From: Nitratireductor sp. ZSWI3 | GTDB lineage: Bacteria > Pseudomonadota > Alphaproteobacteria > Rhizobiales > Rhizobiaceae | Assembly: GCF_024655565.1 (NCBI RefSeq) | Contig: NZ_JANKOF010000010.1 | Location: 1-64,000 of the forward strand | DNA length: 64,000 nucleotides | Direction: 5' to 3' | Shown here: piece after piece, positions 25,168 through 34,404 of the stretch | Layout: the number at the start of each line of letters is the position of its first letter | Position numbering within the stretch: the stretch's first letter is position 1 | The notes under the pieces: model-generated | Told to the model about the DNA's origin: nothing | What the model saw: only the letters and a program-made list of their open reading frames with translations | The model's database searches: none | Made by a program: the position numbers and the translations under genes

Positions 25168-26208
25168 ATGGCTCAGAAGAAAGCACACGAAGTCGAGCGA
25201 TGGCTGGCCCGGCCCGAGGCAACCTATCGCATTGTCCTGATTTACGGTCCCGACCGCGGTCTGGTCAGCGAGCGTGCCCGGCGCTTTGCCGAAGGCACCG
25301 GACTGCCACTCGACGATCCCTTCACGGTGGTGCGTCTGGACGCCGGCGAGGTGGAGCAGCAGCCGGGCCGCCTGGCCGACGAGGCACAGACGGTCCCGAT
25401 GTTCTCCAGTCAGCGTCTGATCTGGGTGAAGGGCGGCGCCAATCAGAAGGCGCTCGTCGCGGATATCACCGCGCTGATCGCCGCTCCGCCGGCCGATTGC
25501 GTCGTGCTGATCGAGGCCGGCGATCTGCGCAAGGGATCGGCGCTCCGGGCCGCCGTCGAGCGCGGCGATGGGGCCATGGCATTGCCCTGCTATGCCGATG
25601 ACGGCCGCGGCATCGATGCCGTGATCGACGAGGCGCTCGGCGCCGCAGGCCTCGCCCTCGCTCTCGATGCGCGGCGGGCCCTGAAGGCCAATCTCGGCGG
25701 TGACCGGCTGGCAACGCGCGGCGAGCTGGAAAAGCTCGCTCTCTATTGTGCGGGCAAGGGCGAGGTCACGGTCGAGGACATCCGCCTGCTGACCGGCGAT
25801 GTCGCCGGGCTCAGCGCCGATGAAACGGTGGATGCCGTGCTCACCGGACAGTTCAAGGAGTTCGACAACACGTTCGGGCGCTTTCTGTCGGCGGGAAACC
25901 CGCCCTTTCTCATACTCTCGGCGACGCTGCGGCAGGTTCACGCCCTGCAGGTCCTGCGGCGCGCGATGGATGCCAACGGCCAATCCGCCAGCGCCGCGGT
26001 GGCCTCGGCGCGCCCGCCGGTCTTCTTCTCGCGCCGCAAGACCGTCGAGACGGCGCTGACGCGCTGGAGCGCTGCGGCGCTGCAAGGCGCCGCCGACCGG
26101 CTTCAGGCGGCAATCCTGCGGACCCGCCGAACACCGGCTCTGGCCATCCCGATCGCCAGGCAAGCCTTGATGGCGCTTGCCGTCGAGGGCGCCCGCGGAC
26201 GGCGATAG
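25168..26208 (+). CDS. holA: DNA polymerase III delta subunit
   Basis: A 346-residue clamp-loader subunit (E. coli HolA is 343). The family features are the opening YRIVLIYGPDRGLVSERARRF, PMFSSQRLIWVKGG, and the C-terminal collar region around FGRFLSAGNPPFLILSATLRQVHAL. Delta opens the beta clamp during loading. In related genomes holA follows leuS-lptE; here those genes are absent and holA instead follows the accessory cyclase block in divergent orientation. It is convergent with parB. Confidence 0.95.
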   Translation: MAQKKAHEVERWLARPEATYRIVLIYGPDRGLVSERARRFAEGTGLPLDDPFTVVRLDAGEVEQQPGRLADEAQTVPMFSSQRLIWVKGGANQKALVADITALIAAPPADCVVLIEAGDLRKGSALRAAVERGDGAMALPCYADDGRGIDAVIDEALGAAGLALALDARRALKANLGGDRLATRGELEKLALYCAGKGEVTVEDIRLLTGDVAGLSADETVDAVLTGQFKEFDNTFGRFLSAGNPPFLILSATLRQVHALQVLRRAMDANGQSASAAVASARPPVFFSRRKTVETALTRWSAAALQGAADRLQAAILRTRRTPALAIPIARQALMALAVEGARGRR

Positions 26209-26435
26209 AGCGCGGCGCCTCCGCGACACAATGGTTCGAACGCCATCTGCATCAATCCAGTGCGTGGTTCGACAAGACCAGCATGACCGAAACCGTCATG
26301 TCTCGACACAAGGGACGTCCGTCTTCTCGCGTTTCTGCATTAAGGGCAGTCGGATGAATCCACCTGGCGCAGGGGCGCGATTAACCCGTTGCTAACCATA
26401 AATCGGCATCGGCACGCTTTCGCGCGCCGGCAGGA

Positions 26436-27305
26436 TCACTGCTTCAGAAGCCGGCAGAGTTCGTCCAGTTGCTCCAGGCTGCGGTAGGCGATGCGCACCT
26501 CGCCGCCACGTTCCTTGTGGTTGATCACCACCTTCAAGCCGGTCTGGTCGCTCAACAGTTTCTGCAGCGCCAGCGTGTCGGCGTCCTTTTCCTTGCGTTC
26601 GGGACGCGAAGGGTCCTCCGAGCGGGCGGGGGCGCTGGCCAGCGCTTCCGCTTGGCGAACGGACAATCCTTCTTCGATGATGCGCCGGGCAAGGCCCACG
26701 GGATCTTCCGCCGTCACCAGCGTGCGCGCATGGCCCGCAGACAGCGAGCCGTCGGTGATCAGGTCGCCGATGGCGTCCGGCAGTTTCAGCAGGCGCAGCG
26801 TGTTTGCCACATGGCTGCGGCTTTTGCCGATCACCTGACCAAGATCGGCCTGGGTGTAGCTGTGTTCATCGATCAACTGCTGATAACCGCGCGCCTCCTC
26901 GAGGGCGTTGAGATCGGAGCGCTGGACGTTCTCGATGATGGCGAGTTCCAGGGCGGCCTTGTCGTCCACCTCCCGCAGGATCACCGGAATCTCGGTCAGC
27001 CCGGCCCGTTGTGCCGCACGCCAGCGCCGTTCGCCGGCAATGATCTCGAAGCGCCCCGGCGCGCCGCCCGACCGCACCACCACCGGCTGGACGATGCCGT
27101 GCTCGCGGATCGACTGGGCCAGATCGGCCAGATCTCCCTCCACGAATTGGCGGCGCGGATTGCGCGGGTTCGGTGAAACAAACTCGATCGGCACCGATCG
27201 GTCGGCCCGCACGGTCTCCTGCCGGACCGTTTCCGGCTTGTCCATCTCGCCGATCAGTGCGGCAAGACCGCGCCCAAGGCGTTTGCGCGAGGGATCTTCG
27301 TTCAT
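26436..27305 (-). CDS. parB: Chromosome-partitioning protein ParB
   Basis: A 289-residue CTP-dependent DNA clamp that loads at parS and spreads. It has the N-terminal KRLGRGLAALIGE peptide that contacts ParA, the CTP-binding domain with IREHGIVQPVVVR and GERRWRAAQRAG, the helix-turn-helix around YTQADLGQVIGKSRSHVANTLRLL, and a C-terminal dimerisation segment. It follows parA by 61 bases on the same strand. Several parS sites lie 1.5-3.7 kb upstream in rsmG and between mnmG and mnmE. Confidence 0.97.
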   Translation of the reverse strand: MNEDPSRKRLGRGLAALIGEMDKPETVRQETVRADRSVPIEFVSPNPRNPRRQFVEGDLADLAQSIREHGIVQPVVVRSGGAPGRFEIIAGERRWRAAQRAGLTEIPVILREVDDKAALELAIIENVQRSDLNALEEARGYQQLIDEHSYTQADLGQVIGKSRSHVANTLRLLKLPDAIGDLITDGSLSAGHARTLVTAEDPVGLARRIIEEGLSVRQAEALASAPARSEDPSRPERKEKDADTLALQKLLSDQTGLKVVINHKERGGEVRIAYRSLEQLDELCRLLKQ

Positions 27306-27366
27306 GTCACAACACCATCAAGCATCAAACTGACAAACTTTCAAACGTCCGGGCAGCAATCAACGT

Positions 27367-28155
27367 CTACGCCGCCCGCAACCGCCTCTCGCGCCGAATC
27401 ACCTCCGATGCGAGTTGCAGATAGGCTTGGCTTCCCGAGCATTTCAGGTCGTAAAGGATCGCCGGCTTGCCATAGGAGGGCGCTTCCGAAACCCGCACAT
27501 TGCGCGGAATGATCGTGTCGTAAACCGTCTCGCCCATATGCGCGCGGACATCCTCAACCACCTGATTTGCCAGGTTGTTTCGACGATCGAACATGGTCAG
27601 AACGATGCCCTGGATGCCGAGCTTCGGATTGATCGAGCCGCGCACCTGTTCGACGGTTTCGAGCAACTGGCTGAGGCCTTCCAGCGCGAAGAACTCGCAC
27701 TGCAGGGGCACGAGGATGGAATCCGCCGCGGCCATGGCGTTCAGCGTCAGCAGATTGAGCGACGGCGGGCAGTCGACCAGCACATAGGAATAGGGGAAAC
27801 CGCCATCGCGCAAGGCGTTCCGCAATTTCAGAACGCGATCGGGAGCGCTGGAGATCTCCATCTCGATGCCGAGAAGATCGAGCGTCGATGCCACCACGGA
27901 CAGGCCGGGCACGGCCGTTTCCATTGCCGCTTCCAAAAGGCTCGCACGGCCGGTCAGGACGTCGTAGGAAGACACATGGCGGGCCTGGCGATCGATGCCC
28001 AGTCCCGTGCTGGCATTACCCTGCGGATCCAGATCGATCACCAGGACATTCTCGCCGATCGCCGCCAGGGCAGTGGCAAGATTGATGGCGGTGGTGGTCT
28101 TGCCGACCCCGCCTTTCTGGTTTGCCACGGTGATGATTCGCGTGCCGCTTTTCAT
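27367..28155 (-). CDS. parA: Chromosome-partitioning ATPase ParA
   Basis: A 262-residue deviant Walker ATPase that forms the nucleoid gradient segregating ParB-parS complexes. KGGVGKTTTAINLA (deviant Walker A), DLDPQGNAS (A') and VLVDCPPSLNLLTLNA (Walker B) are all present. The ATG at 28155 gives the usual MKSGTRIITVANQKGG start; a TTG at 28188 would overlap the rsmG end. The order mnmG-rsmG-parA-parB on one strand is the ancestral alphaproteobacterial arrangement. Confidence 0.97.
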   Translation of the reverse strand: MKSGTRIITVANQKGGVGKTTTAINLATALAAIGENVLVIDLDPQGNASTGLGIDRQARHVSSYDVLTGRASLLEAAMETAVPGLSVVASTLDLLGIEMEISSAPDRVLKLRNALRDGGFPYSYVLVDCPPSLNLLTLNAMAAADSILVPLQCEFFALEGLSQLLETVEQVRGSINPKLGIQGIVLTMFDRRNNLANQVVEDVRAHMGETVYDTIIPRNVRVSEAPSYGKPAILYDLKCSGSQAYLQLASEVIRRERRLRAA

Positions 28156-28184
28156 CGCTGCTGTCCCGATAAAACCTCTATCGT

Positions 28185-28844
28185 TCAAGGCGTTCGCGGC
28201 GTCCCGCCGGGCTTGAGCCGGACGGGATTGCTGACTTCCAGGATCACGGCAGCCGCATCAACCTTGTCCTTGTGTTCTATCAGATCGAAGCGCCACGCGT
28301 TACCGCTTTCTTGAACTTCCCGCCGGTAATCCCGGCCTTTGTGGAACAGGCCATGCGCGCCGGCCTGGAGCCAGGGAGCGGTAAGCTCCAGCAGCAACGG
28401 CAACGGTGCCAGCGCCCTTGCCGTGACGATGTGTGGCGTTTCGACCCGTTCGTAGCAGTCCTCGATTCGCCTGGCGTGGACACGTGGCGTCACCCCGACC
28501 TCATTGAGTGCGGAGACCAGAAAGGCCGCTTTCTTGCGGTTGCTTTCGATCAGATCCACCCGCGCCCCCGGATGTTCGGCCATCAGAATCGTCACGATCG
28601 CTCCCGGAAACCCTCCGCCCGATCCCACATCCAGCCAGCGGCGCGCCGATGGCGCGAGCCGGATCAACTGCGCGCTATCGAGGATGTGGCGCTCCCAGAG
28701 TGCTTCCAGAGTGGAGGGCGCAGCGAGGTTTATTTTCGCCGCCCACCGCAGAAAAACCGATTCGAACGCCACGAGACGCTCGAATGTTTCACGTGAAACC
28801 GGGCCGGCGACGTCTTGAAGCTGCGAAAAACGCGCCTCGCTCAC
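28185..28844 (-). CDS. rsmG: 16S rRNA (guanine527-N7)-methyltransferase RsmG
   Basis: A 219-residue SAM-dependent methyltransferase (formerly GidB) modifying G527 of 16S rRNA. The SAM motif is [17 protein letters not shown], preceded by the RsmG-specific [10 protein letters not shown]. It begins with GTG overlapping the mnmG stop by four bases, so the two are translationally coupled. A near-perfect parS site (28785-28800) is embedded in its 5' coding region and encodes the VSRETFE stretch. Confidence 0.96.
   Translation of the reverse strand: MSEARFSQLQDVAGPVSRETFERLVAFESVFLRWAAKINLAAPSTLEALWERHILDSAQLIRLAPSARRWLDVGSGGGFPGAIVTILMAEHPGARVDLIESNRKKAAFLVSALNEVGVTPRVHARRIEDCYERVETPHIVTARALAPLPLLLELTAPWLQAGAHGLFHKGRDYRREVQESGNAWRFDLIEHKDKVDAAAVILEVSNPVRLKPGGTPRTP
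28785..28800. promoter_or_regulatory. parS site inside rsmG
   Basis: TGTTTCACGTGAAACC matches the bacterial parS consensus TGTTTCACGTGAAACA at 15 of 16 bases, with the palindromic core GTTTCACGTGAAAC intact. It lies within codons of rsmG, as parS sites do in many alphaproteobacteria, about 1.5 kb from parB. Confidence 0.93.
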
Positions 28845-30709
28845 GCGGCGCCCCGTTGGTGCTCGACCTGCCGGATGGTGGCGATGATCAGCGCGAGCGC
28901 CGCCGGGGTCATCCCGTCGATCTTCTGCGCTTCGGCAATGGTGCGCGGGCGACGCGCACTCAGCTTCTGCTTGAGTTCGTTGGAAAGACCCGGAACACAG
29001 GAGAAATCGATTGCGCTCGGTATGGCCCGGGCCTCCTCTCGGCGCAACGCGATCGCATCGCTCGACTGGCGCTCCAGATAGACCGCGTAGCGCGCCTCCG
29101 TCTCGATCTTCTCGGCCACGTCCGGAGGGATGTCGCGCAGCTCCGGCCAGATGCCGTGCAGGCGGGACAGATCGACCTCCGGATAGGAGAGGAGATCATA
29201 GGCCGTTCGGCGAACACCGTCGCGGTTGAGAAGGATGCCGTGCCGGGAGGCTTCGTTCGGGCTGATGGAACGGCTCCGAATCAGTTCTCGCGCAGAGGAA
29301 AGCGCGTCCTCCAGAGCCCGAAACCTCGACTGCCGCTCGACAGAGGCGATCCCCAGCCGGATGGCCAACGGCGTCAGTCGGGCATCGGCATTGTCGGCCC
29401 GCAGCGAGAGTCGGTATTCGGCGCGCGAGGTGAACATGCGATAGGGCTCGCTGACGCCGCGGGTCACCAGATCGTCCACCAAAACTCCGATATAGGCGTC
29501 GGCGCGGCTCAAGACGAAGGCGTCGCCACCGGACGCGGCCCGCGCAGCGTTGATCCCCGCCAGTATTCCCTGTGCGGCGGCTTCCTCATAGCCGGTCGTC
29601 CCGTTGATCTGACCGGCCAGGAACAAGCCCTTGACCGCGCGCGTCTCCAGAGACGGCTCGAGCTCGCGCGGATCGACATGGTCGTATTCGATGGCGTAGC
29701 CGGGCTGCAGGACGCGCGCATGCTCCAGGCCGGGAATCGTCTTGAGCAGGGCTTCCTGGGCGTCCTCGGGCAGGGAGGTCGAGATGCCGTTGGGATAGAC
29801 GGTGTGATCGTCCAGCCCCTCCGGCTCAAGAAAGATCTGATGTCCCTCACGGTCGCCGAACTTGACGATCTTGTCCTCGATCGACGGACAGTAGCGCGGG
29901 CCGATGCCGTCGATCGCTCCGGAATACATCGCCGAGCGATGCAGATTGGCGCGAATGACGTCATGCGTCGCACCGGTTGTGCGTGTGATTCCACATTCGA
30001 TCTGCGGGTTGAGGATGCGGTCCGTCAAAAGGGAGAACGGCGTCGGATCGTCATCCGCGGCCTGCCGGTCCAGCCCCGACCAATCGATGGTTCGCCCGTC
30101 CAGGCGGGGCGGGGTTCCCGTCTTCAAACGCCCCAGCTTGAAGCCCGCCTGTTCCATGGACTGCGAAAGGCGAACAGCAGCCTGCTCGTTCATCCGCCCG
30201 GCAGGGAACCGTTTCTCGCCGATGTGAATCAGGCCGCGCAGAAAGGTGCCCGTGGTGAGAACGATGGCGCCGCAGCTCAGGCGCCGTTCACCCGAAACCA
30301 CGACGCCGGTCACACGACCGGAAACGATCGACAGCTCGAGCGCCTCGCCTTCCACGACATGCAGATTGTCCTGCGCGCGGATCGCCGCCTGCACAGCCTC
30401 GCGGTAAAGCCGGCGATCGGCCTGCGTGCGCGGACCACGGACAGCCGGGCCTTTGCGCCGATTGAGCAGGCGGAACTGAATGCCACCGGCGTCGGCGGCG
30501 CGACCCATGATGCCGTCAAGAGCATCGACTTCCCGCACCAGATGCCCTTTTCCAAGACCGCCGATGGCGGGATTGCAGGACATCGCGCCGACCGTGTCGA
30601 ATCGAAGCGTGACCAGTGCGGTGCGCGCGCCGGCCCGCGCCGCAGCCGCGGCCGCCTCGCACCCGGCATGCCCCCCACCGATCACCACGACATCGAATTG
30701 TTCTGCCAT
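28841..30709 (-). CDS. mnmG: tRNA uridine-5-carboxymethylaminomethyl modification enzyme MnmG
   Basis: A 622-residue FAD enzyme (GidA) that with MnmE installs the cmnm5 group at wobble U34. The FAD-binding [10 protein letters not shown] is at the N-terminus, [11 protein letters not shown] and [21 protein letters not shown] are hallmark segments, and the C-terminal MnmE-interacting domain is complete. The ATG at 30709 gives the standard [16 protein letters not shown] start; the frame is open for 186 bases upstream but that part overlaps parS sites and is not conserved. It is followed by rsmG, parA and parB. Confidence 0.96.
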   Translation of the reverse strand: MAEQFDVVVIGGGHAGCEAAAAAARAGARTALVTLRFDTVGAMSCNPAIGGLGKGHLVREVDALDGIMGRAADAGGIQFRLLNRRKGPAVRGPRTQADRRLYREAVQAAIRAQDNLHVVEGEALELSIVSGRVTGVVVSGERRLSCGAIVLTTGTFLRGLIHIGEKRFPAGRMNEQAAVRLSQSMEQAGFKLGRLKTGTPPRLDGRTIDWSGLDRQAADDDPTPFSLLTDRILNPQIECGITRTTGATHDVIRANLHRSAMYSGAIDGIGPRYCPSIEDKIVKFGDREGHQIFLEPEGLDDHTVYPNGISTSLPEDAQEALLKTIPGLEHARVLQPGYAIEYDHVDPRELEPSLETRAVKGLFLAGQINGTTGYEEAAAQGILAGINAARAASGGDAFVLSRADAYIGVLVDDLVTRGVSEPYRMFTSRAEYRLSLRADNADARLTPLAIRLGIASVERQSRFRALEDALSSARELIRSRSISPNEASRHGILLNRDGVRRTAYDLLSYPEVDLSRLHGIWPELRDIPPDVAEKIETEARYAVYLERQSSDAIALRREEARAIPSAIDFSCVPGLSNELKQKLSARRPRTIAEAQKIDGMTPAALALIIATIRQVEHQRGAA

Positions 30710-30821
30710 CTCTCTGCCTTGAGTCCCACATCGTTCGGTCCGCACGACCATTGCCGCTGCGTTCGAATGCAGGGACACATGTCCTCTTCTTCTCTTCGCG
30801 TCAAGAACCCATGCGTCATGC

Positions 30822-30955
30822 CGTTTCACGTGAAACAATCTTTCGCCGATAGGTCTCGACCCTGAAAGGGTTTCACGTGAATCGGTACCTGCCATTCGGT
30901 CATTGTTTCACGTGAGTCATCGCCCGATCCGGTCTTGCGTGTTTTACGTGAGTCA
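30822..30955. promoter_or_regulatory. Cluster of four parS-like sites between mnmG and mnmE
   Basis: Within 134 bp there are CGTTTCACGTGAAACA (30822-30837, full palindromic core), GGTTTCACGTGAATCG (from 30869), TGTTTCACGTGAGTCA (30904-30919) and TGTTTTACGTGAGTCA (30940-30955). The first is near-consensus; the others keep the left half-site and decay on the right. The last overlaps the 3' end of mnmE by three bases. The spacing of 35-47 bases suggests a ParB loading array. Confidence 0.85.
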
Positions 30956-32266
30956 TTTCCCGATGCAGAATTGGGAAAAGATCGTGTCGAGCAGATCCTC
31001 CACATCGATCGCGCCGGCGATCCGCCCGAGGGCATCCGCCGAAAGGCGCAGTTCTTCCGCCCGCAGCTCGAGATCGGCCGAGACCATCGTCACCGCCCTG
31101 TCGGCATGCCTGGTGGCTTCGCCGATCAGCCGGACATGCCGTTCGCGAAACGGCAGAAGGTCGGAAGCGCGGCGCGCCGTGGAGGCGGTGATTTGCCCGA
31201 TCCGATCGAAGAGGGTGTCGAGGCCCGCACCTGTCAGGGCTGAAATCTCGACGTCGTATCCGGTTGAAGCGCTCGGATGGGCGAGGAGGTCGCATTTGTT
31301 GGCGACACGCAGCGCCGGAATCCCCTCCGGCGGCTCAATCTTCTGCGGTCGCGTCGCATCTTCCAGAATCAGAACGAGATCGGCCTCGCGGGCGTGTTCC
31401 AGCGCTCGTTCGATGCCGAGCGCTTCGACGCGACCGGGATCGGTCCGGATTCCTGCCGTATCGCTGACGATCACCTTGGCGCCGCCAATGTCCAGCGCCA
31501 CCTCCAGCACATCGCGCGTGGTGCCGGGTTCATCGGTGACGATGGCTACGTCCCGCCGTGCCATGGCATTCAGGAGGCTGGATTTTCCCGCATTGGGTGC
31601 CCCGAGTATGACGACGCGGAATCCGTTCCGGATGATCTCGGCGTCGCGAAAGCCGGAGGCATGTGCGCGCATGGCGCGGCAGAGTTGGGCGACATCCTGC
31701 CAAACGCCCTCGGCCACCGACCCTGGAACATCCTCCTCGTCGGAAAAGTCGAGCTCGGCCTCGATCATGGCGCGGGCGCGGATCAGTCGCTGCCGCCATT
31801 CGGCGTAAAGTGCCCTGTGCCTCTCGTCCCCATTGGCGAGAGCGAAGCGACGCTGCGCCTCGGTTTCAGCCGATATGAGATCGGCCAGGGCCTCGGCCCC
31901 GGTGAGATCGATCTTCCCGTTGAGGAACGCACGCCGGGTGAATTCCCCCGCCTCCGCCGGACGAAAATCCTCGCGCTCGCCAAGCGCCCGGAACACCGCC
32001 CTGACCACCGCCGGCCCGCCATGCAGATGCAGTTCCGCGCAATCCTCACCCGTGAAACTGTTCGGTGCCGGGAAAAACAGAAGCAGGCCGCAGTCGAGCA
32101 GGTTTCCATCCTTGCCGCGCAGCGACGCCAGGGTGGCCCTGCGTGCCTCGGGAACAGCACCGCTCAGATCGGCGATCGCTTCCCGGACCTGCGGGCCGGA
32201 CACGCGGACAATCGCCACCCCCGAAGGAAGACTGCCGCTGGAGATGGCAAAGATCGTTTCACGCAT
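30953..32266 (-). CDS. mnmE: tRNA modification GTPase MnmE
   Basis: A 437-residue GTPase partner of MnmG. It has the N-terminal folate-binding domain (ETIFAISSGSLPSGVAIVRVSG), an inserted Ras-like G domain with GAPNAGKSSLLNAM and DTAGIR, NKCD for guanine recognition, and the invariant C-terminal CIGK with the catalytic Cys. It is somewhat shorter than E. coli MnmE (454), as expected for alphaproteobacteria. It is divergent from the DUF255 gene with a gap of only 38 bases. Confidence 0.97.
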   Translation of the reverse strand: MRETIFAISSGSLPSGVAIVRVSGPQVREAIADLSGAVPEARRATLASLRGKDGNLLDCGLLLFFPAPNSFTGEDCAELHLHGGPAVVRAVFRALGEREDFRPAEAGEFTRRAFLNGKIDLTGAEALADLISAETEAQRRFALANGDERHRALYAEWRQRLIRARAMIEAELDFSDEEDVPGSVAEGVWQDVAQLCRAMRAHASGFRDAEIIRNGFRVVILGAPNAGKSSLLNAMARRDVAIVTDEPGTTRDVLEVALDIGGAKVIVSDTAGIRTDPGRVEALGIERALEHAREADLVLILEDATRPQKIEPPEGIPALRVANKCDLLAHPSASTGYDVEISALTGAGLDTLFDRIGQITASTARRASDLLPFRERHVRLIGEATRHADRAVTMVSADLELRAEELRLSADALGRIAGAIDVEDLLDTIFSQFCIGK

Positions 32267-32304
32267 TCGGATTTGCCCTGTCTCGTAAAGCGCCGTACCG
32301 TGTG

Positions 32305-34368
32305 ATGGCGCGCTTCAACGCTTCACCCTATCAAAGGCCTGACGCCGTGCTTGCAGCCGAAAACCTCCTTGCCGAAGAGACCAGCCCTTATCTGTTGCAG
32401 CATAAGGACAATCCCGTGCACTGGCGGCCCTGGTCGCAAGCGGCCCTGAACGAAGCGAGGGCGCTGGACCGTCCCATCCTCCTGTCGATCGGCTATGCGG
32501 CCTGCCACTGGTGCCATGTCATGGCGCATGAGTCCTTCGAGAACGAAGCGGTCGCTGCCGTCATGAACCGACTCTTCGTGAATATCAAGGTCGACCGCGA
32601 GGAGCGTCCAGAGATCGACCAGATCTACATGGCGGCGCTATCGGCGACCGGTGAGCAGGGTGGATGGCCGCTGACCATGTTCCTGAGCCCGGATGGAAAG
32701 CCCTTCTGGGGCGGAACCTATTTTCCCCCGGCCCAGCGCTTCGGCCGGCCCGGCTTCGTGCAGGTCCTGGAGGCCGTTCACGCCGCCTGGCGCGACAAGA
32801 GGGACGAACTTTCCACGAGCGCCGAACGGCTGCACGCGCATGTCGGAGCGCGCCTGGCGCCGGCGCCGGCGGAAGGCGAGGACCCCCGGCTGTTGCTGAA
32901 GGAACTGGCCGGCCGCATCCATGGCATGATCGATCAGGAAATGGGTGGTCTGGGCGGTGCCCCCAAATTTCCGAACGCCCCGTTCCTGAACGTTCTCTGG
33001 CTGAGCTGGCTGCAGGACGGCAACACCGCGCATCGCGACGACGTGCTCCTCAGCCTGCGCCGCATGCTGTCCGGCGGGATCTACGACCATGTCGGGGGCG
33101 GATTGGCGCGCTATGCCACGGATGCCGAATGGCTCGTGCCGCATTTCGAGAAGATGCTCTGCGACAACGCACAACTCCTCCAGTTGCTTTGTCAGGCATT
33201 TTCCGCCACCGGCGACGCGTTGTTCCGCATCCGAATCGAGGAGACCGCCGGCTGGCTGTTGCGCGAGATGCGAACCGAGGGTGGAGCCTTTGCCGCAAGC
33301 CTTGACGCCGACACCGAGGGCGAGGAAGGCCGGACGTATCTGTGGACCGAGGAAGAGATCCGGACCCATCTCGGCGACGATGCCGGGTCGTTCTTCGAGG
33401 CCTACCAGCTGGCTTCGCCTGACAACTGGCACGGTGCGCCGATCCTGCATCGCCTTTCCCAACCGGAATTTCTCGGCCCCGCGCGCGAAGAGAGCCTGCG
33501 GGAACAGCTCGATCTTTTGCTTGATGTGCGCAATTTGCGGGCGCAGCCGAACCGGGATGATAAGGTCCTGGTCGACTGGAACGGCCTGACGATCGCGGCG
33601 CTGGCCGAGTGCGGGCGCCTCTTGCAACGGCCGGACTGGATCGCAGCTGCACAAGACGCATTTCGTTTCGTCTGCGAATCGATGGCGGATGGCCGTTTGC
33701 CGCACAGCGTGCGGGCCGGACGAAAGCTCTTTCCTGCCGTCTTGAGCGACTACGGTGCCATGATATCCGCCGCGATCGCGCTCTATCAGGCCACCTGGCA
33801 CCGCTCGCTGCTGAAGCAGGCCAGGGATTGGATGGATGCGGTTCAGACCTGGTATGGCGACGCCGACCTGAGCGGCTTCTATCTGACGGCCTCCGATGCC
33901 GGCGACGTTCCCTTGCGGATCCGTGGCGACGTTGATGAAGCGACGCCTTCCGCGACTAGCCAGATCTTGGAAGCGATCACCGCTTTGTCCCTTTTGTCCG
34001 ATGACGCGGCACTTTCCGAGCGCCTGCCCGTCATCGTCGAAGCTTCGCTCGGCCGCGCCCGATCCCAGGCCTATGGGCAGGCCGGCATCGTCTATGCAGC
34101 CAGCCTCGCGTCGCAGCCCCTGAAGCTCGTCATGGTGGAGGAAACGGAGGCATCAAAGTTTGTTCCGGTGGCGAATCGAGCAAGCGATCCGAGGAGGTCC
34201 GACCTGATTCTACCTGTCGGTCCCGGTTCGCACACGCTGCCGGGAGGCGCCGTCATCGATACCGGTGAGGCGGCTGCCTATCTGTGCATCGGTCAAACCT
34301 GCCTTCCGCCCATAAAAGAACCCGCTGAGTTGCAGCGGGTCCTTGGCAATCCGGTCGCTTCGTCGTGA
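32305..34368 (+). CDS. DUF255 thioredoxin-domain protein (YyaL / SSP411 family)
   Basis: A 687-residue protein. The N-terminal thioredoxin-like domain (DUF255) has SPYLLQHKDNPVHW and the CHWC motif at residues 67-70. A six-hairpin glycosidase-like (alpha/alpha) domain follows, with DKVLVDWNGLTIAALAECGRLL. The family (human SPATA20, B. subtilis YyaL) has no settled biochemical role. The start at the ATG at 32305 lies 38 bases from the divergent mnmE start. Its 3' end carries the rho gene's terminator on the other strand. Confidence 0.92.
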   Translation: MARFNASPYQRPDAVLAAENLLAEETSPYLLQHKDNPVHWRPWSQAALNEARALDRPILLSIGYAACHWCHVMAHESFENEAVAAVMNRLFVNIKVDREERPEIDQIYMAALSATGEQGGWPLTMFLSPDGKPFWGGTYFPPAQRFGRPGFVQVLEAVHAAWRDKRDELSTSAERLHAHVGARLAPAPAEGEDPRLLLKELAGRIHGMIDQEMGGLGGAPKFPNAPFLNVLWLSWLQDGNTAHRDDVLLSLRRMLSGGIYDHVGGGLARYATDAEWLVPHFEKMLCDNAQLLQLLCQAFSATGDALFRIRIEETAGWLLREMRTEGGAFAASLDADTEGEEGRTYLWTEEEIRTHLGDDAGSFFEAYQLASPDNWHGAPILHRLSQPEFLGPAREESLREQLDLLLDVRNLRAQPNRDDKVLVDWNGLTIAALAECGRLLQRPDWIAAAQDAFRFVCESMADGRLPHSVRAGRKLFPAVLSDYGAMISAAIALYQATWHRSLLKQARDWMDAVQTWYGDADLSGFYLTASDAGDVPLRIRGDVDEATPSATSQILEAITALSLLSDDAALSERLPVIVEASLGRARSQAYGQAGIVYAASLASQPLKLVMVEETEASKFVPVANRASDPRRSDLILPVGPGSHTLPGGAVIDTGEAAAYLCIGQTCLPPIKEPAELQRVLGNPVASS
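34312..34340 (-). terminator. Intrinsic terminator of rho, inside the convergent DUF255 gene
   Basis: ACCCGCTG (34320-34327) and CAGCGGGT (34333-34340) form a perfect 8-bp stem with a 5-base loop. Leftward it is followed by TCTTTTATG. It lies 65-90 bases past the rho stop, so the rho transcript would end within the last codons of the convergent DUF255 gene. Confidence 0.7.
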
Positions 34369-34404
34369 TCTATGGTTAATGAAGCCTGACCACGAACGAT
34401 AGCC

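Noticed and set aside
26209-26435. Small genes between holA and parB
   Set aside because: Short frames exist on both strands but none has a ribosome-binding site or a recognisable translation.
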